Below are positions 54,305 through 64,000 of a stretch of 64,000 nucleotides of DNA, piece by piece. Made by a program: the position numbers and the translations under genes. The notes beneath the pieces are model-generated. The model worked only from the letters and a program-made list of their open reading frames with translations, did no database searches and was not told the origin of the DNA. Each line of letters opens with the position of its first letter. Position 1 is the first letter of the stretch. This DNA comes from Fragilaria crotonensis. Taxonomy: Eukaryota; Bacillariophyta; Fragilariophyceae; Fragilariales; Fragilariaceae. The stretch spans positions 28,742 to 92,741 of the forward strand of contig JAKSYS010000187.1 in assembly GCA_022925895.1 (NCBI GenBank). Reading direction: 5' to 3'.

Positions 54305-56587
54305 ATGGTCAACCCAGCACTAACCCATTTGCCTCCAACTGAGGCCAACTCCCTCCGCCCATTGTGTCAAACCAACGAAGCACATGGCGAACTATGTCGC
54401 CGCCGACGGCGATTTTGCTCCTTTGATGCACTCAAAAATGCTGTCCTACCTTTCAACACTTCAAACATCTATGCTGCAACTTCTAACCACTTACTAACAC
54501 TTCTTCCTATTGCTGAATCTAACACCTACAGGCCCAAGAAGAGCCCCAAGCAAGCTCCAGGCCATTTTCAGCGCACCGCAACGGCCCTGACTCCTGAGCA
54601 AGAGTCCGCCGTCATCTCGCGTTTTCTTGAAACCATCGATCAAGAACGCCTCCAAGGTCAAGACACCAACAACAGAGTTAACTACGCCTGCGAACTCTCC
54701 TACGAAGCAGGATCTACCGATATGGGTCGCTCCCATTCTCTCTCCATCAAACCAGGCGCCATCTACGAAAACGCAGCCGCCAACATCCAAGACAACAACG
54801 CGCGCAATACCTTCGCTTCCACCATCATCCCGCGCCAAGAAGACCTCCAACTTGCCTCCTACGAAAGGCCTATCAAGAACCAACGTGTCAGATTCAATTT
54901 TAACGTCGAAACCATCAAGATCAAGAACAACAATGAAGTCGCGAAATGCGACTCTTTCAAGATTCCGGCGACGAACGCCGAAGACCTCCACTACGACAAG
55001 AGGGGTATCATCCAAACCGCCTTGAAAAGGGCTCTCCAATGCATGTCCTCAATCAAAATTCCGACGAATACTCGAGGAGAAATCGTCCGAACAGTGGACT
55101 GCATCAAAGAATTAGCGCAGAACGTACGTTTTAATACGCCGTGCAAGCGCGAAGCTCGCAAGAGCGATTCTGACGACGACATCACATCAAGCGAAGCCAG
55201 AGCTTCCCACAACATGTCTTCTTTCCTTCAGGCACCAAGAATTGGCGGAGAACAAGCAAAAACAATAATGGCAATAATGGACAAGTTCCAAGTCCAAAAT
55301 TGCAAATTCTCCTCTGAGTGCCTCTCCAAGTCTCCAGAACTGCTGAATCCACCTACAAGTACTAGAATGATGCAGCTTCCTATGACATTGGAAGAACTTC
55401 ACAGAATTTCCTTCCCAACTTTACCTGAGAAGGTCATTCCATTTGTAAGGCACCATAACAAAGCAGTCATACAGCATGACAGCATCCTTATCTTGCCTGT
55501 GACTCCTTTGGTTACAACTTCCCATCTAACTGTCGGCACTTCAATTGCTACTCAGAATGATGAGAACACCCCCGTCCACGCTGACGCCATCAATGGCCCC
55601 CTTCCGCACGACGGAATTGGTCCGATGTCCGAACGCGATCCCGGAATTGAAAATGCCGTTAACCCCAACTTCAACGACGACATTTCCGATAACGGCCTTG
55701 ACATAGGTAACATGTCATGCGGAATCCGATGGAAACGAACGATGACAGAAATTTTCATCAAGACTCCCCCGGACGAGAAATCGAAATTCCCTACGTCGAA
55801 TTCCCCTCCCACGCCGCCCTACACAGACAAGACTCCCGCGGACACCACCTACGAATCTGCGGACATGCTGACGACTACGATTCCAGCACAGCCACAGACA
55901 ACGTCCGCCTTCCGCCACCCGCCGGACACCAAGATCTACCGTGACTCAGACATCAAGCACAAGAAAACTACCCGATTCTCAGTCACACTTCCACAATTTT
56001 TGAACAGAAAGCCTGCAGCTTTTGAAAGCTGCAATCCCTTCAGTTTTCTGTCAATTGCTGAGAACTCTCACAAGTTGCATCCCACCACCGACAGCGCCTC
56101 CGATTGCCTACTATCTACGACTGCAGGCATCACCAACTTGATCAAGACAATGTCACACAATCCCCCAGAATACCCATACACAAACAAGACACCAGAGACA
56201 CTCCTTCATGTCATTCCTGGTGAGTCTAGTTCTGTGTGTTCAAACAATGAAAACAAAGAAAAATCTATTACTTGCAACTCACTTACTCCTCCTGGCCACA
56301 GACACAATGATGTGAATGTAGCAACAGAGGATTATTGCAATGTGATAAGATATGAATTGAAAACAACAAAGCCCTTGCAAACACAATGCCCTTGCTTTTC
56401 ACCACTCCCAGATCATTACAGACATCAACAACAAACGCTCCGTCAACCGAAAATGCACCTCCAGAAGCAAATGCTCACCAAGAAGTGCACCACCCAATGT
56501 TTGCAAACACGCCAACTAATTGTGAAACATTTTTTGATGACAATGAGCATGAAAACAATGATGATGATCTGCCTCAAATTCCCTTAA
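54305..56587 (+). CDS. LTR element ORF1, 760-aa N/T-rich protein
   Basis: The first frame of the element, from ATG 54305 after a 254-nt leader. The protein is Asn-, Thr- and Pro-rich, largely disordered, with no RT, protease or zinc motif. A tract near residues 165-265 (YERPIKNQRVRFNFNVETIKIKN) looks more structured. It overlaps the Gag frame by 202 nt; a T-TTT-TTG heptamer in the overlap is in the phase for a -1 shift into Gag, so ORF1 may be the N-terminal half of a fusion. Base use alternates between CpG-rich and CpG-poor blocks. Its role is unknown. Confidence 0.6.
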   Translation: MVNPALTHLPPTEANSLRPLCQTNEAHGELCRRRRRFCSFDALKNAVLPFNTSNIYAATSNHLLTLLPIAESNTYRPKKSPKQAPGHFQRTATALTPEQESAVISRFLETIDQERLQGQDTNNRVNYACELSYEAGSTDMGRSHSLSIKPGAIYENAAANIQDNNARNTFASTIIPRQEDLQLASYERPIKNQRVRFNFNVETIKIKNNNEVAKCDSFKIPATNAEDLHYDKRGIIQTALKRALQCMSSIKIPTNTRGEIVRTVDCIKELAQNVRFNTPCKREARKSDSDDDITSSEARASHNMSSFLQAPRIGGEQAKTIMAIMDKFQVQNCKFSSECLSKSPELLNPPTSTRMMQLPMTLEELHRISFPTLPEKVIPFVRHHNKAVIQHDSILILPVTPLVTTSHLTVGTSIATQNDENTPVHADAINGPLPHDGIGPMSERDPGIENAVNPNFNDDISDNGLDIGNMSCGIRWKRTMTEIFIKTPPDEKSKFPTSNSPPTPPYTDKTPADTTYESADMLTTTIPAQPQTTSAFRHPPDTKIYRDSDIKHKKTTRFSVTLPQFLNRKPAAFESCNPFSFLSIAENSHKLHPTTDSASDCLLSTTAGITNLIKTMSHNPPEYPYTNKTPETLLHVIPGESSSVCSNNENKEKSITCNSLTPPGHRHNDVNVATEDYCNVIRYELKTTKPLQTQCPCFSPLPDHYRHQQQTLRQPKMHLQKQMLTKKCTTQCLQTRQLIVKHFLMTMSMKTMMMICLKFP

Positions 56588-57825
56588 CCTCCCCAGATGC
56601 CCTGACATCATCAACCAGAACCGACTTCACATATCCACCGATTGAAGACCTCACAAGGACGCTCCTGAAATATGCCAAGATTGCAAACCTTCAGAAACTT
56701 AGCTTCCCAACTGACCTTCTCTCACGAAGACGACAATTCAATGCCTTCATGGATAACCTCCGAATCATATGCAGCATATCACCATGGACACGCCAAGTCT
56801 TTGACCTTTGGCCGAGACAAATCAATTACTCTCATCCATGTGTTGGTATTGCAATCTTCAATCTGATTTTCACCAACATCTGTGAGCCCTGCCAGACACA
56901 CATTATTGACTGTTCCCCAGATGCCAGAACAGCCATTCTGACTCTAAGACGTCACTGTGCACCGCTCACCCAAGATCACATTGAACGCACGCGCGAATCC
57001 TTCTACTCCATCAAGCAAGGACATCAAGAAGTTGCAACATCCTACTTGAATCGCATTCGGACATTATCGCGCGACTGTTATCACGCCGGAATCACAAACA
57101 CCGATGCTGATATAATCAAACGAGCCATTCATGGCGGCAGCAATCACCACTTTTATGCTGCTTCCTACCAACGCTTTGATGCCGACATCCGTCGAGCAGA
57201 ATTACATGACAAAGAACTACCAACATTTGCGGAACTTGAGAGCCACTTATTGAATATTGATGATTCCTGTGGACTTACTCTCCCTTCCCAAAACCAACAC
57301 AATTACAACCAACATGCAAATTCTGCACACCAACCTTCATCAAGTCTGCCTTTTCAACATCAAGGCACAACTTATGATGATTTTCCACCACACCAACAGC
57401 AAGCCTTCACCAGTTCTTCAATGATGCAACCAAATGCAGCCAAAAACAAGAACAGGCCACCAAATCATTTTCAAAATAAAACAAACAATCTGGCCTCTGC
57501 ACAGCATCCAAGAAGACAAAACAATGACAATGATTGCAGTATTGCAATGCATCAACCTCAACCTTTTCAAAAGCAACATCGCAACACAAGACCTCACTTC
57601 AGACAAAATTCTTCAAACAATGCAAATCAAAGGCGTCCTCCAGATAACTTCAGCTCACCCAATGCTGCAAATATTACATGCTACAATTGTGGACAACTTG
57701 GCCACTATGCTAATCGATGCATAACCGTCAACAGATCACAAAACAGCAACCACGGAGGACTCCCAAACACAAATCCAAACAATGATGAAACCGCACCCCA
57801 CAACCAACGTGCATTACATCACTGA
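56386..57825 (+). CDS. LTR element Gag-like protein with CCHC zinc knuckle
   Basis: 479 aa. A helical region (residues about 70-300, e.g. LRRHCAPLTQDHIERTRESF, ATSYLNRIRTLSRDCYHAG) matches the general pattern of Copia/Gypsy Gag capsid domains. A Gln/Asn-rich stretch follows, then the zinc knuckle CYNCGQLGHYANRC (C-x2-C-x4-H-x4-C), which binds RNA. Gag would form the particle that packages element RNA. The frame ends without a protease or pol extension; 57826-58198 has only short frames. Start at ATG 56386 or by -1 frameshift from ORF1. Confidence 0.8.
   Translation: MPLLFTTPRSLQTSTTNAPSTENAPPEANAHQEVHHPMFANTPTNCETFFDDNEHENNDDDLPQIPLTSPDALTSSTRTDFTYPPIEDLTRTLLKYAKIANLQKLSFPTDLLSRRRQFNAFMDNLRIICSISPWTRQVFDLWPRQINYSHPCVGIAIFNLIFTNICEPCQTHIIDCSPDARTAILTLRRHCAPLTQDHIERTRESFYSIKQGHQEVATSYLNRIRTLSRDCYHAGITNTDADIIKRAIHGGSNHHFYAASYQRFDADIRRAELHDKELPTFAELESHLLNIDDSCGLTLPSQNQHNYNQHANSAHQPSSSLPFQHQGTTYDDFPPHQQQAFTSSSMMQPNAAKNKNRPPNHFQNKTNNLASAQHPRRQNNDNDCSIAMHQPQPFQKQHRNTRPHFRQNSSNNANQRRPPDNFSSPNAANITCYNCGQLGHYANRCITVNRSQNSNHGGLPNTNPNNDETAPHNQRALHH
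56530..56536 (+). promoter_or_regulatory. Candidate -1 ribosomal frameshift site (T TTT TTG)
   Basis: Heptamer T-TTT-TTG in the X-XXY-YYZ form, in register with ORF1 (codons CAT TTT TTG). A one-base backward slip enters the Gag frame exactly. It lies 51 nt before the ORF1 stop. No clear downstream pseudoknot is visible. Confidence 0.4.
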
Positions 57826-58190
57826 TTCAATTCCATCTCAATCACATGCTTTTCACCATCAAGCATACATTGCATCCTGCAATGACCAGGGCAACTTCAA
57901 CTGCCCAAAACCAGTTACTTCATGGCCTGGTGATATCACCCCTGAGCAGATGGCAATCAACAGTCTAACTCAATGATTTCTAACCATCAGTTCCAATATC
58001 TCCATACAGGCCAACAACAAGACACACTACACATCAACTACACTGAAAACCTTGTGAATCACACTTCACAGACATTCCCAAACAAAAAAAATGCAAGTCT
58101 CACAAAACAAAAAACAATCTTCAGATCAAAAGATTCTGTATGTTTCCAAAGCAAATGCTACAACATCAGAAATCAACAGAGATTTGATTC

Positions 58191-58198
58191 AAGAGGGG
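58191..58198 (+). other. Polypurine tract
   Basis: AAGAGGGG immediately before the TG of the 3' LTR, the plus-strand primer position. Confidence 0.75.
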
Positions 58199-59071
58199 TG
58201 ACAGACTTCCAGTATCGCCCTACATATTTTTACATCTATCCCGATCCCTAACTGTCGCCCGTGTGCACAGTAAAACGTTACATCCGTGCTCCAGTAACCA
58301 GTGCGACACTGCACGACTGGAATCAAAACTCGTCGATTTGAATTTCATGTTCATCTCATCCCATGAGATTGAACACTCATTTCAAACGAGACTCAACGCC
58401 TCGTATACCGACGACCACGCCGCGACACGAAACGACGTCTCGAGAAACGAGGAGTGTTCCTCATTGTTCCAAAGGAACACCTTCTATCAGACCTCTCATC
58501 TCGGTCACCTCCTCACTCTTCTCACAATTGTCGAAATAATTACATTTTAGTGCCACTTACCTTTTCTGCACACTGCATATTTGCACATGATGATGATTGA
58601 CCATGACGAATTTTACCGCCGGTCGTCATTGTCATCACCTCACCATACTGTACATATATCAGTAGTCAGTACGACGGTACTCACTAACGACAATACAGCA
58701 CAACACGGCAACAGTACAACAGTACTTTGCACATCACTTCTCTGCCCGGCCATAGTCCGTGCACGTCTGAGTCTATCGTTACCGTACATAACGATAAACT
58801 ATTAGACAGTGCCCACTATGACCAAAGCGATATTTTACTAGTCAGTCCCACACATATGTAGCGATAGACCGACAGATAGTATACGTATCGTTGTCTGTAG
58901 CGGTAGACAGCATTGTATTGCTGTACCGTTTATAGACACACTAAGCAGTAGTCAGTGTCGTACTAGACACTTACCTACTGGGGCGTACCCGTAACGGTTA
59001 CGTCCTGGTTCTTAACCCGAACCTTATGCCGACCTGCGCGTCGACAGGTTCCGTTAACCCGAACCATATCA
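58199..59071 (+). repeat. 3' LTR
   Basis: 873 bp, TGACAGAC...CATATCA, 14 bp shorter than the 5' LTR owing to several indels (for example in the 58430-58460 CGAAACGACG block). Followed directly by AAGTT, the target duplication. Confidence 0.92.
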
Positions 59072-59339
59072 AAGTTCGAGACAAGATACGACAAGAGACG
59101 ACAGTGCCCACAGCACGGAGTGAAGTATGGATCATACTTCGTAATTAGGCGCGGGTCCACTTCCGAAATATTTAAATTTGGTTTCAAAGACACCTTAAGT
59201 TTTTAAAGACTCTACAAAAATAGCGCCACCGGTGTGCATGTTCGCAGATATCATATGGCTGGGTACAATATCAGAGTGACTCAAGTAGGCTTAGTAGGCT
59301 TTCATACAAAAAAATAGTACGAGATTTTAATACTGCCAC

Positions 59340-62300
59340 TACCGTAGACAAATGGCATCATTGAAGACGCATGTCATAAAGATTTCAGTTTCGACACCAA
59401 CAACACAAACGCAAGAATCATGAAGCGCGACGATCATGCTTCCGTATCCCTGAGGACGAGCATCGTTAAGGAATACAGCCTTACAGAAGCTGCTGTCGAA
59501 GTCCATGGCGCATCTATGTGTCTTGAATTCTTTCAGCACCTTTTCTACCTTCACTGGAGACGCAGAGTCGTCGTCGATGCCGGAGTCCATTGTTGCTGAA
59601 TTGGTAAGTTGCTTGTGTCGTATTTTGTGATATGCTTGCATGTATGCTCGGCGCGTTGTGAAAGAGTCGTACTCGCTCTGTTGTCACCACATTTCGTGAG
59701 AAGCATGCTCTCACTGTCCTTCGGAAGTTGTCCTTTCCGCGCTTGTCCTTCAGAGGTTGTCTTCGATAATGATTCTGGCGCATCCCCATGCATATTCAAT
59801 CCCTCTCCAGCCAACTCACAATGGCATTTTGGAGTTCGATCCATAAATGCCCATCTCCGTTGCCTTGAGTTGAAGCATCGTTTCTTGGCCCTCAAAGTCC
59901 TTGAGGTTTGACATGAGGTAGCGAAGGCTTGTGTCTTTCTGAGTGCTCCCATCGAATCTTTTTACCATTAACCGTATAGGTTCTTCGATCCTGACTGGGA
60001 TCAATCCATCCACGCTCCCAAAGAATCTGCTCCATCCCTTTTGCTTTTCCTTCCCAGCCTTGAAGCACATCTTGTTTCTGGTAAGTGAGTGAGATGCCTG
60101 CGCGTTCTGCCATGTTCCTGATATGTTTCTTACTTCCTTTGCATTCTCAATGCCTCGCTGCCGGAGCAGCTCAATCAGCTGTGGCTTGGTGTGCTCCTTT
60201 GTAGTAACCGTCGTTACGAAATGATCTTTCCTCGTTTGCTCTTGTTCTTCTGGAGTCATCCAGTATGGCCCGTTGTCTGTGGAACGGAAGACCATAGATT
60301 GAACGTCGCCCACATTGAGACTGCGGTTGTGTGGTCCAAGGTATCCATCTTCACCTTTGATAATGCTATCTCTCATGATGTTTTGCTCACCCCGTATCCC
60401 TTGTTCATTCCATCTACTGCAGCGCATCTTCGGGCATTCTATCGTGACCGCATGAGTGATCAAATAGGAAAAGGAAGTCGTACTGGGGATACAGAGTTGT
60501 GACAACATCAGCGCAGTCTTCCAATTGAAGGACCATTGAATCGTATGTCCAGTATCCTTCTGCAGACGCTCCATACTCGAACTCCAGAACAAAGGACTTA
60601 TGGTAAGTGGCTGCTTGAATTCGCTTCCTCGTTTCTTCTTGGCCGACTCATCCTTGTATTTCTTTCCAAGTCTATTAGCATTCACGTTGGAGTTGTTCGG
60701 TTGTTAGCGACACTCCAAACCCAAACTCACGTGAAGCAAATCCGACATCATCACTCCAAGGCCATCGTCTTTGGTATCAGTGCCTGTTCGCGATTTGGCC
60801 CAGTCCAACTCTTGTTTGTAAATGAATACTGTTTGACAATGCATTCGTCTTGACCGAACGAAATGACAGGGCGCTCATCCGGATTCATTCGCACGCTGAG
60901 ATTTCCGCCAAATATAGTTTGTTCGTTCATGCAATCCATGAATCCTCGGCAGGTGTCAACATGATACTCCACCATTGCTTTTCCGGTAAGTTCGTCGGTG
61001 TACTTGTATCCGCTGCCCTTTGTGACTTCGCCTAACGCTTGCAGTTTCTCCGCCTCTTCCAGACTTACTTGAATCCACCGAAACATTCTGCGCTCAAGCG
61101 ATAGATATCGGTCGCAGAAGTCCCACCGATATTGAACTGTTGCCTTCCTTTCATGTCCGTCAACGTAATATCCCTTTCGACGTGTTTCATATCGAAATCC
61201 TAGCTTCAACATCCATTGGTAAGTCGTCTTACGACAGAGACAGCTTAAGCCGTACTCTTGGAACAGATTCAACTCTCTTCTTCAAACTCACAATTGATTA
61301 TTTCATTCTGTCCTTGCAGGCGTTCCATGACAAGCGATTTTACAATTGTATCGTGAAGATACGAATGCATCATCTCGACTGAAAGCTCAGTAAGATTCGC
61401 GCGGCCATACTCTTTATCACAGTAACGACAATAGGATGTGCCTCTAGGAAAGCAGGTAAGTCTCTGTTGCCCTTCTCTTGATGGAAAACAATTTCTTCTT
61501 ACAAAACTGAACATGCCATCGTCGCAGAACTTTTCGTTCGTTATGTATTTTATATGAACGGCAGCAAGTTGATCGATTGCATCACGGCAGCAATCATTCC
61601 ACTTCTTGAATGGCATCTCCTCAATGGCAACACGGTAAGCCTGCGCGAGGTATCTTGCTTTCATTCTTATGTCCTCTTTCTTGTGCTCACTCATTGTGTC
61701 CTCGTCATCCTCAGAATCCAAACCCTCGACAATTGTTTTGAAGGCGACAGCAGATGAGTTTGCGTTGTCGAGGACGGCAATCAATTCCTCAACTCGGTCG
61801 AGTACAGTCTCCTTGTCTTCGGAGGCATTAAAAAGCTTGAATGCCAGTTTCGACTGCCACCAGATATTGCATCCTGGAGGAAGCTGGGGCTTTGTGTCGG
61901 ACTCTTGTTCCGTCTTTATCGTTATGCTGGTCGGCGTCTCCTGCTCATCTCGATTGCTGCTGCTACTAGAAGTATGATTGGAAAGACGGCATGCTGGTAC
62001 TACTTGTTCGGTATGCTGACTAGTTGTCGGAGTAGAGTCTTGACAACAAAGTCTTTTAGCTGCTCTTTCAACCTCTTCTTCTTTATTTTGTCGTTTACAC
62101 TGGATTGCTTCTGGTTCTTTGCGATTGACACCAAGTCAATTACATCGGGCGGAAACTGCCGTTGTTCTTTGTTTCGGGTCGCACGCCAGTGCCCTTATGT
62201 CATCCATCATATCTGGGATAGTGGCAAACCAAGCCTTTCCTAATGATGGACTCTGGACATGATCGTTTCCATTTGGATCACACAGATAGTAACAATGATT

Positions 62301-62601
62301 TCTTCGCTTGGTATCTTTGGGCGGTAGGTATCGTAATAGATCCCAAACTGGTTTGGAGCTGACTTTTCTGCCTGCATATCTAGCTTCAATGCCGGATCTT
62401 TCAACAAAGCATTATTAAGATCATTGGCATTGAATTGTAGGGCTCTGGAATTGTAAACCACTCATGACAGAGTGCAACAAGGTGGTCAGCAGTCCGCCAC
62501 TTGTGTCGGAAACGAGTTTCACGACAAAGGTACTTTACGGAGCTTCTGATGAACCGATACCTTTCTCTTGGGTGGAGCCAAATGGATGACTGCATTCTCA
62601 T
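59340..62601 (-). mobile_element. Decayed DDE transposon, copy 2
   Basis: Reverse-strand fragments in transposase order. 62601-61790 is strongly broken. 61784-61269 carries a Cys/His cluster (TSYCRYCDKEYGRANLTELSVEMMHSYL). 61272-60751 carries YQWMLKLGFRYETRRKGYYVDGHERKATVQYRW and the first Asp in ISFGQDECIVKQYSF. 60685-59816 carries GYLGPHNRSLNVGDVQSM. Pieces with CHCELAGEG lie near 59810-59825. The second Asp (LFDHSCGHDRM) is readable near 60450-60480 in another frame. Same superfamily as 5262-8318 but clearly a different subfamily. Ends and TIRs not found; it begins about 270 bp after the LTR element. Confidence 0.6.
60751..61784 (-). pseudogene. Transposase middle part with first catalytic Asp, copy 2
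   Basis: Two overlapping frames (61784-61269 and 61272-60751) almost continuous. They contain a CxxC...H-like cluster, the TYQWMLKLGFRYETRRKGYY helix and the YVDGHER motif known from eukaryotic DDE endonuclease-type transposases. RPVISFGQDECIVKQYSF holds the first catalytic Asp. This is the best preserved portion of the copy. Confidence 0.55.
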
Positions 62602-62609
62602 ACAATTGA

Positions 62610-63261
62610 AGAAGGGAATAGACGCTTTGGCTCCACCTGATAAGCACTCAAAGATTGGAAATGAGCGATGGCGTTTTCACCATCGTCGAGAGACGGTCCT
62701 CGTGTTGTTTGTGCGGAAAAATAATGGCGCGAAGACATCGGACGGCGCGTTTTTTGACGTCACGTACTAGGGTTACACAGAGCTACAAGAAGGATCCGAA
62801 TTTTTTACCCAGCCATAGCAGCAATGGGACAGTTAATGCTCTTGTCAACTATGACATACTTCCCTGGCATCAATCCACTCCCCGTCAAAGTCGACATAGA
62901 AACGCGCAGTATTCTGGTAATCAGTCTACTAAGGAGATACGTAGAATTATTGTCAAACGTATTTTTTAGGATGACCCCAGTTCGAAACTGACAACGACCC
63001 AATACTGCCTATGACCAATTACCTATCGAAAGAAGAATGGCAAAGAATTTAATGAGTACCGCCACGAAAGACATTCGGAAATCTCCAATTCTAGTATGCG
63101 CATGCTGTACATCTATACGAATAACGTGGAACGTACTAGAGGCTGGAACAATTTTGAGTACCGTGAAGGATTGAGGATGTTCCGACTTTGGATAGGTTGA
63201 TCGATCGGAAAGTTGGGGTCATAATTTGATCTTGCTCGAAATCACTCCTTGACCAAGAACG
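62610..63261. other. Intergenic and 5' flank of the RING paralogue
   Basis: No gene seen. The last 60 bp (GGTCATAAT ... ATGGGAAT) are similar to the leader before 50038, so the duplication of the RING gene reaches into its 5' flank. Confidence 0.5.
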
Positions 63262-64000
63262 ATGGGAATCGAACTTACCTATGTGCTTCCCGTAAAGGAC
63301 CACCTCTCCGTCTTCAATTGTGCTCTATGCAGCAATTTGGTATCGCTAGATGGATACGTGACAGTGTCTTGTGGTCACTGTTTCTGTCACGGTTGCTTTC
63401 GTGCATGGACGGAGACGCAGGATTCCAAAAGTACCGCACATGGCTGTCCTAAATGTGGAGTCAAAATTGCATCAGCGGAAAGCGATGGCGTCGTTGATTG
63501 GCAGGTCCAGACACTGAGTAAAGGTCAACCTTTGGTTCATCGAATGCTTAGTCACATCAAGGTTTTATGTCCCTGCAGGTTCAGCGCTCGTATGTGCTAC
63601 TGGACAGGAGACTACAGCGATTTAAAGCAGCATATTACCTCAACTCACACGCAACCAACAGTAGATGAACAGACATCAACATCATGCATGACTCTGGAAT
63701 CTGCATCGGAGCACCAAGAGTCAACTTCCGGGTCAGAAGTAGAGGTGGGGTCTCAATCAGATAGGACGAAGCCACGCAAGTCGGATCATGTTCGAAAATC
63801 GAGCAGGCACCAACAGCAAATCCAAGTCATGGAGGAGAGAGGGAATGCAAGTTCTCACAGAATGCCAAAACGCAGATCTGTATCCATTCCTGGAATCCCA
63901 AGTAAATACAACCCAAGTGCGCGCAGTAACTTCAAAGCAAGCCATGGTGGGCATCAATCTGAACGCGGGATTACCAGTGAGGGCATAAGCTGGAGTAGAG
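63262..64000 (+). CDS. RING finger protein, paralogue of the gene at 50038; runs off the window
   Basis: The frame opens at ATG 63262 (MGIELTYVLPVKDHLSVFNC) and stays open for 246 codons to the window edge without a stop. It is closely similar to the gene at 50038: the same C3HC4 RING (CALC, CGHCFCHGC, CPKC) with one extra residue before CGHC, the same TRAF-like cluster (VLCPCRFSARMCYWTGDY), then the Ser/Arg-rich region (SDHVRKSSRHQQQIQ). Differences are mostly substitutions and short indels, so both may be under constraint. Whether TPR and J domains follow cannot be seen. The two genes are direct repeats 13.2 kb apart with two transposons between them. Confidence 0.8.
   Translation, partial: MGIELTYVLPVKDHLSVFNCALCSNLVSLDGYVTVSCGHCFCHGCFRAWTETQDSKSTAHGCPKCGVKIASAESDGVVDWQVQTLSKGQPLVHRMLSHIKVLCPCRFSARMCYWTGDYSDLKQHITSTHTQPTVDEQTSTSCMTLESASEHQESTSGSEVEVGSQSDRTKPRKSDHVRKSSRHQQQIQVMEERGNASSHRMPKRRSVSIPGIPSKYNPSARSNFKASHGGHQSERGITSEGISWSR

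Larger units (their letters stand above)
53164..59071 (+). mobile_element. Complete gag-only LTR retroelement (TR-GAG type)
   Basis: 5908 bp bounded by two LTRs that begin TG and end CA (53164-54050 and 58199-59071) and flanked by a 5-bp target duplication AAGTT (53159-53163 and 59072-59076). A primer-binding-like site (TGGTTGCTCGCC) follows the 5' LTR directly and a polypurine tract (AAGAGGGG, 58191-58198) touches the 3' LTR. The interior encodes a long N/T-rich protein and a Gag with a CCHC zinc knuckle but no protease, integrase, reverse transcriptase or RNase H, so it depends on another element's enzymes. The LTRs differ by many small indels and substitutions, so the insertion is not very recent. 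Confidence 0.92.

Noticed and set aside
59072-62601. Treating the DDE fragments after the LTR element as its missing integrase
   Set aside because: They lie outside the target duplication, on the other strand, and carry DDE-endonuclease transposase motifs rather than retroviral-type integrase.

Overview
This window looks like nuclear DNA of a diatom, most likely a raphid pennate. The inference rests on short GT-AG introns (about 65-115 nt), secreted Pro-Thr-rich proteins, LCIB-type and alpha carbonic anhydrases side by side, a RAP-domain organellar RNA-binding protein, DDE transposases of a type I associate with diatoms, and intergenic DNA full of short AGTACT/GGTACC palindromes. No rRNA, tRNA or CRISPR array was recognised. 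All gene models come from reading the sequence; no database search was run.

Layout. 0.2-3 kb: a GT61-type glycosyltransferase and a two-exon membrane RING-H2 protein, with a 3' remnant of an LCIB gene between them. 4.3-9.4 kb: a 12-bp minisatellite, a decayed DDE transposon, an inverted-repeat hairpin and a 736-bp TA-flanked MITE. 9.5-22.8 kb holds the main feature, a carbon-concentrating-mechanism (CCM) neighbourhood. It contains two tandem LCIB/theta-type carbonic anhydrase paralogues and a divergent pair of alpha carbonic anhydrases, with an uncharacterised protein, a secreted TIM-barrel-like protein and a Golgi-type sulfotransferase in between. Both LCIB genes carry a 6-nt micro-exon. Three of the four promoters carry the same 9-mer, TGACGTATG, 113-129 bp upstream of the ATG; it resembles the CO2/cAMP-responsive elements reported for Phaeodactylum carbonic anhydrase genes. 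23-26.5 kb: a TIR-bounded element and a RAP protein. 26.7-34.4 kb: a huge frameshift-ridden secreted protein locus with an IgGFc-like/DUF11 N-terminus, Pro-Thr linker, SdrD-B repeats and two duplicated ATP-grasp modules. 35.9-39.7 kb: a decayed DDE transposase beside a Harbinger-like element. 43-46 kb: a frameshifted exocyst Sec6-like gene. 50-52.7 kb: a RING-TPR-J-domain protein, whose partial paralogue opens at 63.26 kb and runs off the window. Between the two paralogues lie a complete gag-only LTR retroelement (53164-59071, TSD AAGTT) and a second decayed DDE transposon.

The four carbonic anhydrase-family genes could act together. The alpha-CAs would interconvert CO2 and bicarbonate in a secretory or extracellular compartment, and the LCIB proteins would act inside an organelle, under a shared CO2-responsive control. 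That joint regulation is inference from promoter motifs. Many single-base frameshifts sit in or near homopolymers in otherwise conserved genes, so either several long genes are decaying or the assembly has residual indel errors.
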